DNA from: Allorhodoferax sp032337135
Lineage (GTDB): Bacteria > Pseudomonadota > Gammaproteobacteria > Burkholderiales > Burkholderiaceae_C
Assembly (NCBI RefSeq): GCF_032337135.1
Contig: NZ_JAVXZZ010000001.1
Coordinates: 1,550,001 to 1,614,000 of the forward strand
Length of the DNA: 64,000 nucleotides
Direction: 5' to 3'
Position 1 is the stretch's first letter. Each line of letters starts with the position of its first letter. Both the position numbers and the translations under genes were made by a program. Positions 35,704 to 43,121 of the stretch are shown one piece after another. The notes under the pieces are model-generated. The model was not told the origin of the DNA, ran no database searches, and worked only from the letters and a program-made list of their open reading frames with translations.

Positions 35704-36003
35704 ATGCAGAGCTACTATGACGAGCGCTTCGAGCGCGAAATGGGATGCACCGAGGATGAATGGTTGCGCTGGCTGCCCGGTGCCATTGGTGACCACTTCT
35801 GGAAGCTCCAGCAAGGCAGTGCCGGGGTGCGCATCGGTGATGGCGCGCTGGGCCTCAAATGGCACCAGGGCGAGCCGCGTGAAATTGCCCTCGTGCGCAT
35901 GCCGCGCCTGCTGGTGCAGTTCCGCTTTGCGGGCGTGGATGAGGCTGCACGTCATGCCTTCATGACGCGCTTCGACTTGTTCATGCAGCGGGGTGGGGGC
36001 TAG
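35704..36003 (+). CDS. Small unknown protein of the aor operon
   Basis: I cannot name this 99-residue soluble protein. It begins MQSYYDERFEREMGCTEDEWLRWLPGA and contains GALGLKWHQGEPREIALVRMPRL, followed by a helix ending in FMQRGGG (landmarks only). The stop of aorD lies four bases upstream, with GGGGGCTGAGGAC before the ATG, so it is clearly an operon member. The double Gly at the end resembles aorD but there is no ubiquitin-like fold pattern. Its place beside the MoaD-like gene suggests cofactor insertion or assembly. Its 3' end overlaps the convergent tautomerase gene by 23 bp. Confidence 0.75.
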   Translation: MQSYYDERFEREMGCTEDEWLRWLPGAIGDHFWKLQQGSAGVRIGDGALGLKWHQGEPREIALVRMPRLLVQFRFAGVDEAARHAFMTRFDLFMQRGGG

Positions 36004-36403
36004 GGACTGCGGTCGCCCCCATTCGCCGCGCCGCCTGCGTCTCGCCCCCGTAGCCCCAGTCGGTGGCAGGCAGCTCGCGCACGATGACATAGCTGGCAAT
36101 TTCGAGCGGCAGGCCTTCGCCGAGTTGCTGCTCCAGTTCCGCATACGCGGCGGCGATGAAGGCCTCTTTTTCTTCGGCCGTATTGGTGCCTGCGGTGATG
36201 CTGATTTCCAGCAGGGCGGTGGGATGCTGCAGGGGCTGGCTGCCCACAAACCAGCGTGCGGCCGGTAGGTCTTCAATCACCACGGCAGTTACCTCCGCGC
36301 GCTTGTTCAGGTGCACGGTGCTCAGGCGGGTCAGGGCCTGGGCGAGTTGCTGGTAGCGCGGCGGGTTCTGCAGCGGGGCGACTTTGAGAAGCAGGGTGGG
36401 CAT
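35981..36403 (-). CDS. Tautomerase-superfamily protein
   Basis: A 140-residue fused 4-oxalocrotonate-tautomerase-like protein. The ATG at 36403 puts proline at position 2 (MPTLLLKVAPL), and Pro-2 is the catalytic base of this superfamily after Met removal; a GGAG lies eight bases upstream. A TTG two codons earlier would destroy that arrangement and is rejected. Two beta-alpha-beta units are visible, the second starting ALLEISITAGTNTAEEKEAFI. Substrate unknown. It is coupled to the small gene upstream (two-base gap). Confidence 0.8.
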   Translation of the reverse strand: MPTLLLKVAPLQNPPRYQQLAQALTRLSTVHLNKRAEVTAVVIEDLPAARWFVGSQPLQHPTALLEISITAGTNTAEEKEAFIAAAYAELEQQLGEGLPLEIASYVIVRELPATDWGYGGETQAARRMGATAVPSPHPAA

Positions 36404-36405
36404 GG

Positions 36406-36627
36406 TCAAACTCCGGTGGATGACTGCAGGGCCGCGCGGCTTGCCGGCGTGCGCGAGGTATCTGCCGTGCGGGCGCGGCGCGCTTTGCCAGTGACCAGCC
36501 CTTGCACCGCGGCAAAGGCGGCCACCCAGAAGTCGGCCACGGCCTGTTGGCGCAATTGCCGGGCCTGCGCCTTGGCCAGGTCGTGCAGTCGGGCGCGGGT
36601 GTGTGGGTCGATGGGCGTGTGGTGCAT
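36406..36627 (-). CDS. Small helical protein upstream of the tautomerase gene
   Basis: A 73-residue protein, basic and helical: HTPIDPHTRARLHDLAKAQARQLRQQAVADFW. The ATG has a good ribosome site (CCGGAGAACACC), and the stop is two bases from the tautomerase start, so the two form an operon divergent from the LysR gene at 36745. I recognise only the general RARxLRAQ-type small proteins of proteobacteria; the function is unknown. Confidence 0.68.
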   Translation of the reverse strand: MHHTPIDPHTRARLHDLAKAQARQLRQQAVADFWVAAFAAVQGLVTGKARRARTADTSRTPASRAALQSSTGV

Positions 36628-36744
36628 GGTGTTCTCCGGTGGTGTGTGCGTGGTATGAACTTTATGGTTGCAACCAATTGCCGGAAATAGACAAAAAAGC
36701 AAATTGGTTTTGCGATAAATGCAAAACAAGCCCACAATGCCGGC

Positions 36745-37677
36745 ATGCAACTCCAGCTCGATGACGTCGCCCTGTTCACCCGCATTGCCGAACTCGGCAC
36801 CCTGTCGGCCGCCGCGCGGGAGCGCAATGTGCCGGTCAGCCAGGTCACCCGGGCGCTCACCCGTTTGGAGGCGGCCTGCGGTGCGCGCCTGGTGCACCGC
36901 ACCACCCATGGCCTGAGCCTCACCGACGAGGGCGACACCTTCTGGGCCTACGCGCGCCGGCTGCTTGACACCTCCGCGGAGCTGGAGAGCGAACTCAGCG
37001 GCAAGCTGCAGGGACCGAGCGGTTGGGTGCGGGTGAGCGTGAGCCCGATCCTGGCCGAGTGCGTCATCGCACCCAGCCTCAGTGGTCTGTATGCGCGCTA
37101 CCCGCAACTGCACCTGGACATCAACGCCGACGACCGCATGGCCGACATGGCGCGCGACGGCATCGACATTGCCATCCGCAGCGGCTCGGTGCAGAGCGAC
37201 ACGCTGGTGGCGCGGCAAATTGGCGACCATGGCCGCACGCTCTACGCCGCGCCGTCCTACCTGCAGGCCTTCGGTACCCCGCGCACGCCCGATGAGCTGA
37301 AGCACCACCGCCTCGTGGCCAGCAGCTCCAGCCCCAACCTGAACCGCTGGACGCTGGCAGACCCTGCCGGCCCGCCGGACCTGACCGTGCGTGGCCACAC
37401 CCGCACCGACAACACTGCCTTGCTGCTGAGCCTGGTACTCAACGGCGTCGGTATCGCTCGCATCAACGACCTCTACGCCAAACCGCTGGAGCGCCAGGGC
37501 AAGCTGGTGCCCCTGCTGCAGGACCATTTCGCCAGCCCGCGCATCCCCATCTATGCCGTGATGCTGCAGGAGCGCCACCGCTTGCCCAAGATACGGGCCT
37601 GCACCGAGTACTGGGCCGAATGCCTGGCCAACCTGGCACAGCAGGCGCAGGAAGTCGATCCCTCAGACGGCACCTGA
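36745..37677 (+). CDS. LysR-family transcriptional regulator
   Basis: A 310-residue LysR protein with HTH LFTRIAELGTLSAAARERNVPVSQVTRALTRLE (helices 2-3) and the CrgA-like effector domain (DIAIRSGSVQSDTLVARQIG). It is divergent from the small-protein/tautomerase operon, its probable target. Its 3' end overlaps the convergent fosA gene by 15 bp. Confidence 0.9.
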   Translation: MQLQLDDVALFTRIAELGTLSAAARERNVPVSQVTRALTRLEAACGARLVHRTTHGLSLTDEGDTFWAYARRLLDTSAELESELSGKLQGPSGWVRVSVSPILAECVIAPSLSGLYARYPQLHLDINADDRMADMARDGIDIAIRSGSVQSDTLVARQIGDHGRTLYAAPSYLQAFGTPRTPDELKHHRLVASSSSPNLNRWTLADPAGPPDLTVRGHTRTDNTALLLSLVLNGVGIARINDLYAKPLERQGKLVPLLQDHFASPRIPIYAVMLQERHRLPKIRACTEYWAECLANLAQQAQEVDPSDGT

Positions 37678-38085
37678 GCCCGCGAACACCATGCCTGCGT
37701 AGGGTCGTTCCCTGCAGGCGGCCAGGCGGCTTTCCAGGTTGCCCACATGCACCTCGAGCTGGTGGCCGTCGGGGTCGCGGAAATAGAACGAGTCACCTTC
37801 GCTGCGGTTGCTTTTCCATTCGGGTACGCCCAGGGAGCGCGCGCGGGCCACGAAGCCGGTGAAGTCGGCCTGGGCGATGCCGAAGGCGTAGTGGGTGTAG
37901 TCGCTGGTGGCTGGCGCTGAGCGCCTGGTGTCGAGCGACAGGCATAGCCACAGCGTGCCTACCTGCAAGTAGGCGCCCTGGTCCCAGCGCGCGTGCGCAC
38001 GGGCACCGAGCACGGTGGTGTAGAAGTGCAGGCTGCGTGCCAGGTCGGCGACGGCCAGGGTCAGGTGGTTCAGTCCGGTCAGCAT
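37663..38085 (-). CDS. fosA: Glutathione transferase FosA (fosfomycin-inactivating)
   Basis: A 140-residue vicinal-oxygen-chelate enzyme. FosA uses Mn2+ and K+ to add glutathione to fosfomycin. The metal ligands are readable as His7 (MLTGLNHLTL), His65 (SDYTHYAFG) and Glu111 (GHQLEVHVG). The K+/substrate loop WKSNRSEGDSFYFRDPDG is intact, as is WDQGAYLQVGTLWLCLS. Together these separate FosA from FosB/FosX and from generic glyoxalases. No mobile element flanks it, so it looks like a chromosomal gene. Start ATG at 38085. Confidence 0.9.
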   Translation of the reverse strand: MLTGLNHLTLAVADLARSLHFYTTVLGARAHARWDQGAYLQVGTLWLCLSLDTRRSAPATSDYTHYAFGIAQADFTGFVARARSLGVPEWKSNRSEGDSFYFRDPDGHQLEVHVGNLESRLAACRERPYAGMVFAGSGAV

Positions 38086-38222
38086 GGCGGGACTGTAGCG
38101 CGGCGCTGCGAGATACCCGCGCCGGGCGCATGGTTTCCGGTTTACAGGGCCCGGCGCGGTGCTTACACTGAACTTACATTTTGGTCGCGCCATCGCATGC
38201 GACCACCCACCGGGAGATGAAC

Positions 38223-38327
38223 ATGCCAGGCTCGCCGATCGCCACCGCAGTCGCCCCGTCCCCAAGGACTGCCCGCGCACCCGTGTGCAGCGGATACGCG
38301 GCCTTGCACTTGCCCCTGCCTCCCTGA
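38223..38327 (+). CDS. Possible leader peptide ORF upstream of a membrane protein
   Basis: A 34-codon frame (MPGSPIATAVAPSPRTARAP then VCSGYAALHLPLPP) with a good ribosome site, CGGGAGATGAAC, before the ATG and a TTACATTTT-containing promoter-like region upstream. It ends 77 bp before the gene at 38405; the gap holds a hairpin (CCCGCC-cca-CGGCGGG). This may be a leader peptide controlling the membrane-protein gene, or only a chance frame. Confidence 0.35.
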   Translation: MPGSPIATAVAPSPRTARAPVCSGYAALHLPLPP

Positions 38328-38404
38328 ATCCCGCCGCGTCGGTGATGTTGGGTGACCCGCCCCACGGCGGGCCGGAGTTGGTGTCGCTTTGGGGGAGATT
38401 CACC

Positions 38405-38710
38405 ATGTCACATCCTGCTTGTCTGGCGGTTCTGCTGATCGTCGCCGTGTTCCTGTTGGGCCGCTTCGTGCAGCTGGCCTATGTGCGCGGCGTGCTGCGC
38501 GCATTCGGGCGCGAGGCCTTGTCCGTCAGTTCACTCATCTACCTCGCCACCATCGCCCTGCTGCCGGGCACTGCCACCGTGGTGTTGCTCGATACCTGGG
38601 TCAGTGCCTATTGGGCCAGTGACTTCGGCTTCGCGCTGGTGCCGGTGGCCTGCTGCGGCGGCACCAGCGAGCTCATGGGCTGGCTGGCCAAGGGCGTGCA
38701 CGCCGCTTGA
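38405..38710 (+). CDS. Small membrane protein, unknown
   Basis: A 101-residue hydrophobic protein with about three membrane segments: residues 5-24 (ACLAVLLIVAVFLLGRFVQL), 42-62 and 75-90. Two adjacent cysteines lie in VPVACCGGTSELMGW. I do not recognise the family. GGGGGAGATTCACC precedes the ATG. Its end is 13 bp from the end of the convergent ModE-like regulator gene. Confidence 0.6.
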   Translation: MSHPACLAVLLIVAVFLLGRFVQLAYVRGVLRAFGREALSVSSLIYLATIALLPGTATVVLLDTWVSAYWASDFGFALVPVACCGGTSELMGWLAKGVHAA

Positions 38711-38723
38711 GCAGCCTGCTCGC

Positions 38724-39824
38724 TCAGTGCCCCTTGGGCTGGCGGTACTCCCACCAGGGCAGCATCTGCTTGAGCGAGAGCACCTTGCCGCAGTCGGCGG
38801 GGGCGTGCCCGGCCACCTGCGACAGGGTGCGCTGCCAGGCCGCGTCTTGCAGTCGTGCCAGCAGGGTCTGGGTGGCGGGGCGCTGCAGCGTGCTCTTGAG
38901 GCACACCAGGTGGTAGCGCTCCTGCGCCAGCGGCACAAAGTCCAGCCCGGCGGCACGGGCCGCGGATTCGAGCCCGATGCCCGCATCGCACTCCCCACTG
39001 GCCACGCGCTGCGCTACCGCCGCATGCGAGGCTTCGGCACTCTCAAATCCCACCAGTTGGCTGCCGGTCAGGCGCTGCCGATCCAGCAGCTCGTCCAGCA
39101 ACACCCGGGTGCCGCTGCCCAGCGCCCGGTTGGCAAAGCGTGCGCGCTTGGATGCCACGTCCTGCAGGGTGAATAGCCCCAGCGGGTTGCCGGGTGCCAG
39201 CATGAGCCCCTGGTAGCGCCGCGCAAAGCCGATGATCTTGTGCCGCCCCGGCTGCAGCAGTGGCTTGTAGCTGCGCCGGGTGTGTGACTGGGCCGCTGTG
39301 TCGAGCAGGGTGTGGAAGCCCGCCATCTCGCAGCGGCCTTCGTTGAGCGCCCGGATGGCGTCCAGGCTGCCGGTGAAGCGCACGTCCAGGTGCAGCGGCT
39401 GGCTGGCTTGCAGCACGTGTTCGCGCAGGGCCGACAGCGCCTCATCGTGGCTGGCATACAGCGTCACGACCTGCACCGTGTCGTCGAAAGCCTGGGCAAA
39501 GCTGCGTTCCAGTTCGGCACGCAGGGCTTCTATCTGCGGTGCCAGGCGTGCCTGGGCCTGGCGTTCGGCCCACATGAGCTTGGCACCGAAGGGGCTGAGC
39601 ACCGCGCGCTGGCCCTTTTCCCACACCAGCAGTTCATGGCCCAGTGTCTGTTCCCAGCGCTTGAGTTCGCCCCACACATGGCGGTACGACAGGCCCAGCG
39701 CGCGTGCCGCGGCCGAGATCGAGCCGTGCTGGTCCACGCTGCGCAGCAGGTCGATCAGCGGGTTGCGCACCTGTGCGTCCTGCGCTTGCGCGCCCAGTGT
39801 GTAGTGGAGTTGCAACCTATGCAC
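38724..39824 (-). CDS. ModE-like HTH regulator with periplasmic-binding-type effector domain
   Basis: A 366-residue regulator. The N-terminal winged HTH resembles ModE (NPLIDLLRSVDQHGSISAAARALGLSYRHVWGELKRWE, residues ~22-60); the rest is a PBP-like domain as in LysR-type/MoeA-linked regulators (FTGSLDAIRALNEGRCEMAGFH, ASGECDAGIGLESAARAAGLDF). Neither Mop repeats nor a molbindin domain are present. I prefer the GTG at 39824 because AGGAAGCGCT precedes it; the GTG at 39857 has no site and lies past a dyad. Divergent tupB makes it the likely tungstate/molybdate regulator of the transporter. Confidence 0.82.
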   Translation of the reverse strand: MHRLQLHYTLGAQAQDAQVRNPLIDLLRSVDQHGSISAAARALGLSYRHVWGELKRWEQTLGHELLVWEKGQRAVLSPFGAKLMWAERQAQARLAPQIEALRAELERSFAQAFDDTVQVVTLYASHDEALSALREHVLQASQPLHLDVRFTGSLDAIRALNEGRCEMAGFHTLLDTAAQSHTRRSYKPLLQPGRHKIIGFARRYQGLMLAPGNPLGLFTLQDVASKRARFANRALGSGTRVLLDELLDRQRLTGSQLVGFESAEASHAAVAQRVASGECDAGIGLESAARAAGLDFVPLAQERYHLVCLKSTLQRPATQTLLARLQDAAWQRTLSQVAGHAPADCGKVLSLKQMLPWWEYRQPKGH

Positions 39825-39833
39825 AGCGCTTCC

Positions 39834-39865
39834 TATCGTCGTTTTCGGGGTCTGCACCTACGATA
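39834..39865. promoter_or_regulatory. Dyad TATCGT-N20-ACGATA between the ModE-like regulator and tupB
   Basis: Perfect 6-bp arms, 39834-39839 and 39860-39865, separated by 20 bases. The geometry is that of a ModE-type site, and it lies just upstream of the preferred start of the regulator and 50 bases from tupB, as expected for repression of both. Confidence 0.55.
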
Positions 39866-39914
39866 ACCCAAACCCCCGCCCAGCACGGCGGGGCCACCGA
39901 GTTCCGCTTCCTGC

Positions 39915-40625
39915 ATGACGAGTTTTGCCGAGAGTTTTTCCACCGCGGTCGACCTGATCCGCGCGCCCGACCCGCAGCTGTGGTCCATCGTCGCACGCTC
40001 GCTGTGGGTGAGCGCCAGCGCCTGCGTGCTGGCCAGTGGTCTGGGCATCGTGCTGGGCGCAGCCCTGGGCGCCACGCGCTTTGCCGGGCGCCAGGCGGTG
40101 CTGGCCCTGCTCAACACCTTTCTGGCCGTGCCCTCGGTGGTGGTGGGGCTGGTGGTGTACCTGCTGCTGTCGCGCAGCGGGCCGCTGGGGCACCTGGGCT
40201 GGCTGTTCTCGCTCAAGGCCATGGTGCTGGCCCAGGCCGTGCTGGTGCTGCCCGTGGTCACCGCGCTGACCCGGCAGGTGGTGGAAGACGCCTTCGAGCG
40301 CAACGGCGAACAACTGCGCTCCCTGGGTGCGGGCAGCCTGCTCACCGGCACGCTGCTGGCATGGGACGAGCGCGTGGCCTTGCTCACCGTGCTGCTGGCA
40401 GCCTTTGGCCGCGCCATTGCCGAGGTCGGGGCAGTGATGGTGGTGGGCGGCAACATCGAAGGCTTCACGCGGGTCATGACCACGGCCATCGCGCTGGAAA
40501 CCAGCAAGGGCGACCTGCCGCTGGCCCTGGGCCTGGGCCTGGTGCTGCTGGCCGTGGTGCTGGTGCTCAATGCCTTGGTCAGTGTGCTGCGCCGGGCGCT
40601 GCTGCAGCTGGAGTTGGCCGTATGA
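39915..40625 (+). CDS. tupB: Tungstate ABC transporter, permease
   Basis: A 236-residue inner-membrane permease with about five to six helices. The EAA-type coupling motif is visible near GEQLRSLGAGSLLTG, and AFGRAIAEVGAVMVVGGNI is typical of Tup/Wtp and molybdate-related permeases. It is followed by the repeat ORF, the ATPase and the binding protein. Substrate is assigned from TupA and from the aor genes nearby. Confidence 0.88.
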   Translation: MTSFAESFSTAVDLIRAPDPQLWSIVARSLWVSASACVLASGLGIVLGAALGATRFAGRQAVLALLNTFLAVPSVVVGLVVYLLLSRSGPLGHLGWLFSLKAMVLAQAVLVLPVVTALTRQVVEDAFERNGEQLRSLGAGSLLTGTLLAWDERVALLTVLLAAFGRAIAEVGAVMVVGGNIEGFTRVMTTAIALETSKGDLPLALGLGLVLLAVVLVLNALVSVLRRALLQLELAV

Positions 40626-40756
40626 GCGTGCGCCGGGCCGTTCCCAAGCACGCTCGCACCGCAGTGCGTAGCACGGAGGTGGAAGTCATGCCCATGCGCC
40701 GGGCCGTTCCCAAGCACGCTCGCACTGCAGCGCGCAGCGCGGAGGTTTACGCGTGA
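40622..40756 (+). CDS. 44-codon ORF made of a tandem repeat, coupled to tupB and tupC
   Basis: The frame starts in an ATGA overlap with the tupB stop and ends in a GTGA overlap with the tupC start, so translation can run straight through. It consists of two copies of the peptide pattern RRAVPKHARTA-R-EV, from the 50-bp DNA repeat at 40631 and 40697. The peptide is short, basic and unlike any family I know. It may be only a translational bridge created by repeat insertion. Confidence 0.4.
   Translation: MSVRRAVPKHARTAVRSTEVEVMPMRRAVPKHARTAARSAEVYA
40631..40746. repeat. Two 50-bp imperfect direct repeats between tupB and tupC
   Basis: Units 40631-40680 and 40697-40746 both start CGCCGGGCCGTTCCCAAGCA and end GGAGGT, differing at about six positions. 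Their period is 66 bp (22 codons), which keeps the frame of the bridging ORF. The second unit supplies GGAGGT, a perfect ribosome site for tupC. Confidence 0.8.
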
Positions 40757-41475
40757 GCCCGGTGCTCTATGCGCTGCAAGACGCCTCGTTGACCTACGGC
40801 CGGGGGCGCAACAAGGTGCTGGCGCTGCAAGGCGTGAGCCTGCGCATTGCGCCAGGCGAGCGTGTGGCCCTGGTGGGGGCAAACGGCTGCGGCAAGAGCA
40901 GCCTGCTGCGCCTGCTGCATGGGCTGCTGGCGCCCAGCACCGGTACGGTAGAGCGTGCCGTTTACCTGCGCCAGGCCATGCTGTTCCAGCGTCCCTTCGT
41001 GCTGCGCATGTCGGTGCTGCGCAACCTGCAGCTGGCGTTGTGGATTGCCGGGCAGCCCTGGGGCCAGACCCGAGCGCTGGCCCAGGCTGCCTTGCAGCGG
41101 GTGGGGTTGGCCGACCTGGCCGGGCGCAACGCCCGCCACCTCTCGGGCGGGCAGCAGCAGCGCGTGGCGCTGGCACGCGCCTGGGCGCTGGAGCCGCAGG
41201 TGCTGCTGCTGGACGAGCCCACCGCCAGCCTGGACCCACATGCCAAGCGTGAAGTGGAAGCCTTGGTGGAGGAGTTTGCCCACCAGTCGCCCACCGCCGC
41301 GCTGGTGTTCGCCAGCCACAACCTGGGCCAGGTCAAGCGCCTGGCCAGCCGTGTCGTCTTTCTGCAGCAGGGCTGCGTGCTGGCCGACCTGCCGGTGGCC
41401 GAATTCTTTGACCGCGAACAGGTGGCGCGCCACCACCCCAGCCTGGACGCTTTTTTGCGAGGAGAAGCCCAGTGA
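40753..41475 (+). CDS. tupC: Tungstate ABC transporter, ATP-binding protein
   Basis: A 240-residue ABC ATPase. Walker A GANGCGKSSLL, Q-loop in QAMLFQRPFVLRMSV, signature HLSGGQQQRVALARAWALEP, Walker B VLLLDEPTASLDP and the switch His in FASHNLGQ are all present. GTG start at 40753, with GGAGGT upstream contributed by the tandem repeat. It lies between the permease and the binding-protein gene. Confidence 0.93.
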   Translation: MSPVLYALQDASLTYGRGRNKVLALQGVSLRIAPGERVALVGANGCGKSSLLRLLHGLLAPSTGTVERAVYLRQAMLFQRPFVLRMSVLRNLQLALWIAGQPWGQTRALAQAALQRVGLADLAGRNARHLSGGQQQRVALARAWALEPQVLLLDEPTASLDPHAKREVEALVEEFAHQSPTAALVFASHNLGQVKRLASRVVFLQQGCVLADLPVAEFFDREQVARHHPSLDAFLRGEAQ

Positions 41476-42320
41476 GCCGAGTTTCAAGGTGTTTTTGGCC
41501 TCTGGCCCGCGTAAACATTGCGCAGACAGCTATGAAAGTCATAGCGACTGTGAGCCTGCTGGGCACCGGCTTGTTGGCCCAGGCGCAGGGCATTGTGGTG
41601 GCGTCCACCACCTCCACCGAACAGTCGGGCCTGTTTGCCCACCTGCTCCCGGCCTTCCAGCAGGCCACCGGCATCGCAGTGAAGGTGGTGGCCCTGGGCA
41701 CCGGCCAGGCGCTGGACATGGGGCGGCGCGGCGACGCCGATGTGCTGTTCGTGCACGACCAGGAGGCCGAGGAAAAGCTGGTGGCCGAGGGCTTTGCCGT
41801 GCGCCGCTACCCGGTCATGTACAACGACTTCATCCTCGTGGGGGCGGCCAATGACCCGGCCAAGACCAAGGGCGGCGACATCGTGCAGGCCTTGCGCAAG
41901 GTGGCCGCGGGCAACGCCGAATTCATCTCGCGCGGCGACAAAAGCGGCACCCATGCGGCCGAATTGCGCTTCTGGAAGCTGGCCGACACGGCCGTGCCCT
42001 ATGGCGCGGCCTACAAGGCCTGTGGCTGCGGCATGGGCCCGGCGCTGAACATGGCCGCCAGCACCGGCGCCTACGTGCTGGCCGACCGCGGAACCTGGCT
42101 CAACTTCAAAAACCGCGCCGACCTGCGCGTGCTGGTGGAAGGGGACAAGCGCCTCTTCAACCAGTACGGCGTCATGCTGGTGAACCCGGCCAGGCATCCG
42201 CACGTGAAAGTGGCCGAGGGCCAGAAGTTCATCGACTGGCTGGTGTCGCCCGCCGGGCAGGCCGTGATTGCGGCCTACCGGATCGGCGGCGAGCAGCTGT
42301 TTTTCCCCAACGCGCGTTGA
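41472..42320 (+). CDS. tupA: Tungstate-binding periplasmic protein
   Basis: A 282-residue substrate-binding protein. Mature sequence begins near QGIVVASTTSTEQSGLF; the (T/S)TTS motif and the later SRGDKSGTHAAELRFW are the oxyanion-binding signature of TupA. CGCGMGPALNMAASTGAYVLADRGTW (parts) is also typical. The GTG at 41472 overlaps the tupC stop (GTGA); an alternative start, ATG at 41532, gives a cleaner signal peptide (MKVIATVSLLGTGLLAQAQG). A 17-bp palindrome covers that second start. The protein should distinguish tungstate from molybdate, fitting the AOR. Confidence 0.92.
   Translation: MSRVSRCFWPLARVNIAQTAMKVIATVSLLGTGLLAQAQGIVVASTTSTEQSGLFAHLLPAFQQATGIAVKVVALGTGQALDMGRRGDADVLFVHDQEAEEKLVAEGFAVRRYPVMYNDFILVGAANDPAKTKGGDIVQALRKVAAGNAEFISRGDKSGTHAAELRFWKLADTAVPYGAAYKACGCGMGPALNMAASTGAYVLADRGTWLNFKNRADLRVLVEGDKRLFNQYGVMLVNPARHPHVKVAEGQKFIDWLVSPAGQAVIAAYRIGGEQLFFPNAR
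41529..41545. repeat. Copy of the dispersed 17-bp palindrome in the tupA signal-peptide region
   Basis: GCTATGA-aag-TCATAGC, with perfect 7-bp arms, is the best-paired copy in the window. It includes the ATG of the alternative tupA start, so an RNA hairpin here could hide that start. Confidence 0.65.
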
Positions 42321-42365
42321 TGCAGGCCAAGAAGCGCACCACTGCTTTGGCGTAGAGTGCGGGGC

Positions 42366-43121
42366 ATGGACGACCACCAGCTACTGCGCTACTCGCGCCA
42401 CATCCTGCTCGACGACATCGGCATCGAAGGCCAGCAGCGCATCGCCGACGCGCACGCGCTGGTCATCGGCGCTGGCGGCCTCGGTTCCCCGGCGGCCATG
42501 TACCTGGCCGTGGCCGGTGTCGGTACGCTCACGCTGGTGGATCACGACACCGTGGACCTGACCAACCTGCAACGCCAGATCGCCCACACCACCGAGCGCG
42601 TGGGCATGCTCAAGGTCGAATCCGCGGCGCAGACCCTGCAGGCGCTGAACCCCGAGGTGAAGGTCCACACCCACGCCCTGCGCGCCACGCCCGAGTGGCT
42701 GGACGCGGCCGTGGCCCAGGCCGACGTGGTGCTGGACTGCTGCGACAACTTCGCCACCCGCCACGCCGTCAACGCGGCCTGCGTTCGCCATAAAAAACCG
42801 CTGGTGTCAGGCGCCGCCATCCAGTTCGACGGCCAGATCAGCGTCTACGACCCCCGCGTGCCCGAGTCCCCCTGCTACGCCTGCGTGTTCCCGCCCGAAG
42901 CCGGTTTCACCGAAGCGCGCTGCGCCACCATGGGCGTGTTCGCCCCCTTGGTGGGCATTATCGGCAGCATGCAGGCCGCCGAGGCCCTGAAGCTATTGAG
43001 CGGCGCGGGCCAACCCCTGGTGGGACGCCTGCTGATGCTCGATGGCCGCCGCATGGAGTGGAGCGAAGTACGCATGCCGCGCAGTGCCGGGTGTACGGTG
43101 TGTGGGGGTGGGAAAGCGTGA
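42366..43121 (+). CDS. moeB: MoeB/ThiF-type adenylyltransferase
   Basis: A 251-residue E1-like enzyme that adenylates the C-terminal Gly of a MoaD/ThiS-type carrier. The ATP site is HALVIGAGGLGSPAAMYLA, followed by DTVDLTNLQRQIAHTTERVG (adenylation loop), the DCCDNFATRHAVN motif and two zinc CxxC pairs (CYAC, CTVC). No rhodanese domain. In this context, downstream of tupA and near aorD, it probably serves pterin cofactor synthesis for the tungsten enzyme, although ThiS or a general MoaD could also be partners. Confidence 0.9.
   Translation: MDDHQLLRYSRHILLDDIGIEGQQRIADAHALVIGAGGLGSPAAMYLAVAGVGTLTLVDHDTVDLTNLQRQIAHTTERVGMLKVESAAQTLQALNPEVKVHTHALRATPEWLDAAVAQADVVLDCCDNFATRHAVNAACVRHKKPLVSGAAIQFDGQISVYDPRVPESPCYACVFPPEAGFTEARCATMGVFAPLVGIIGSMQAAEALKLLSGAGQPLVGRLLMLDGRRMEWSEVRMPRSAGCTVCGGGKA

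Noticed and set aside
36643..37578. Upstream extension of the small gene at 36406-36627 to 390 residues
   Set aside because: The extra sequence is antisense to the LysR gene; the ATG at 36627 has a good ribosome site (CCGGAGAACACC).
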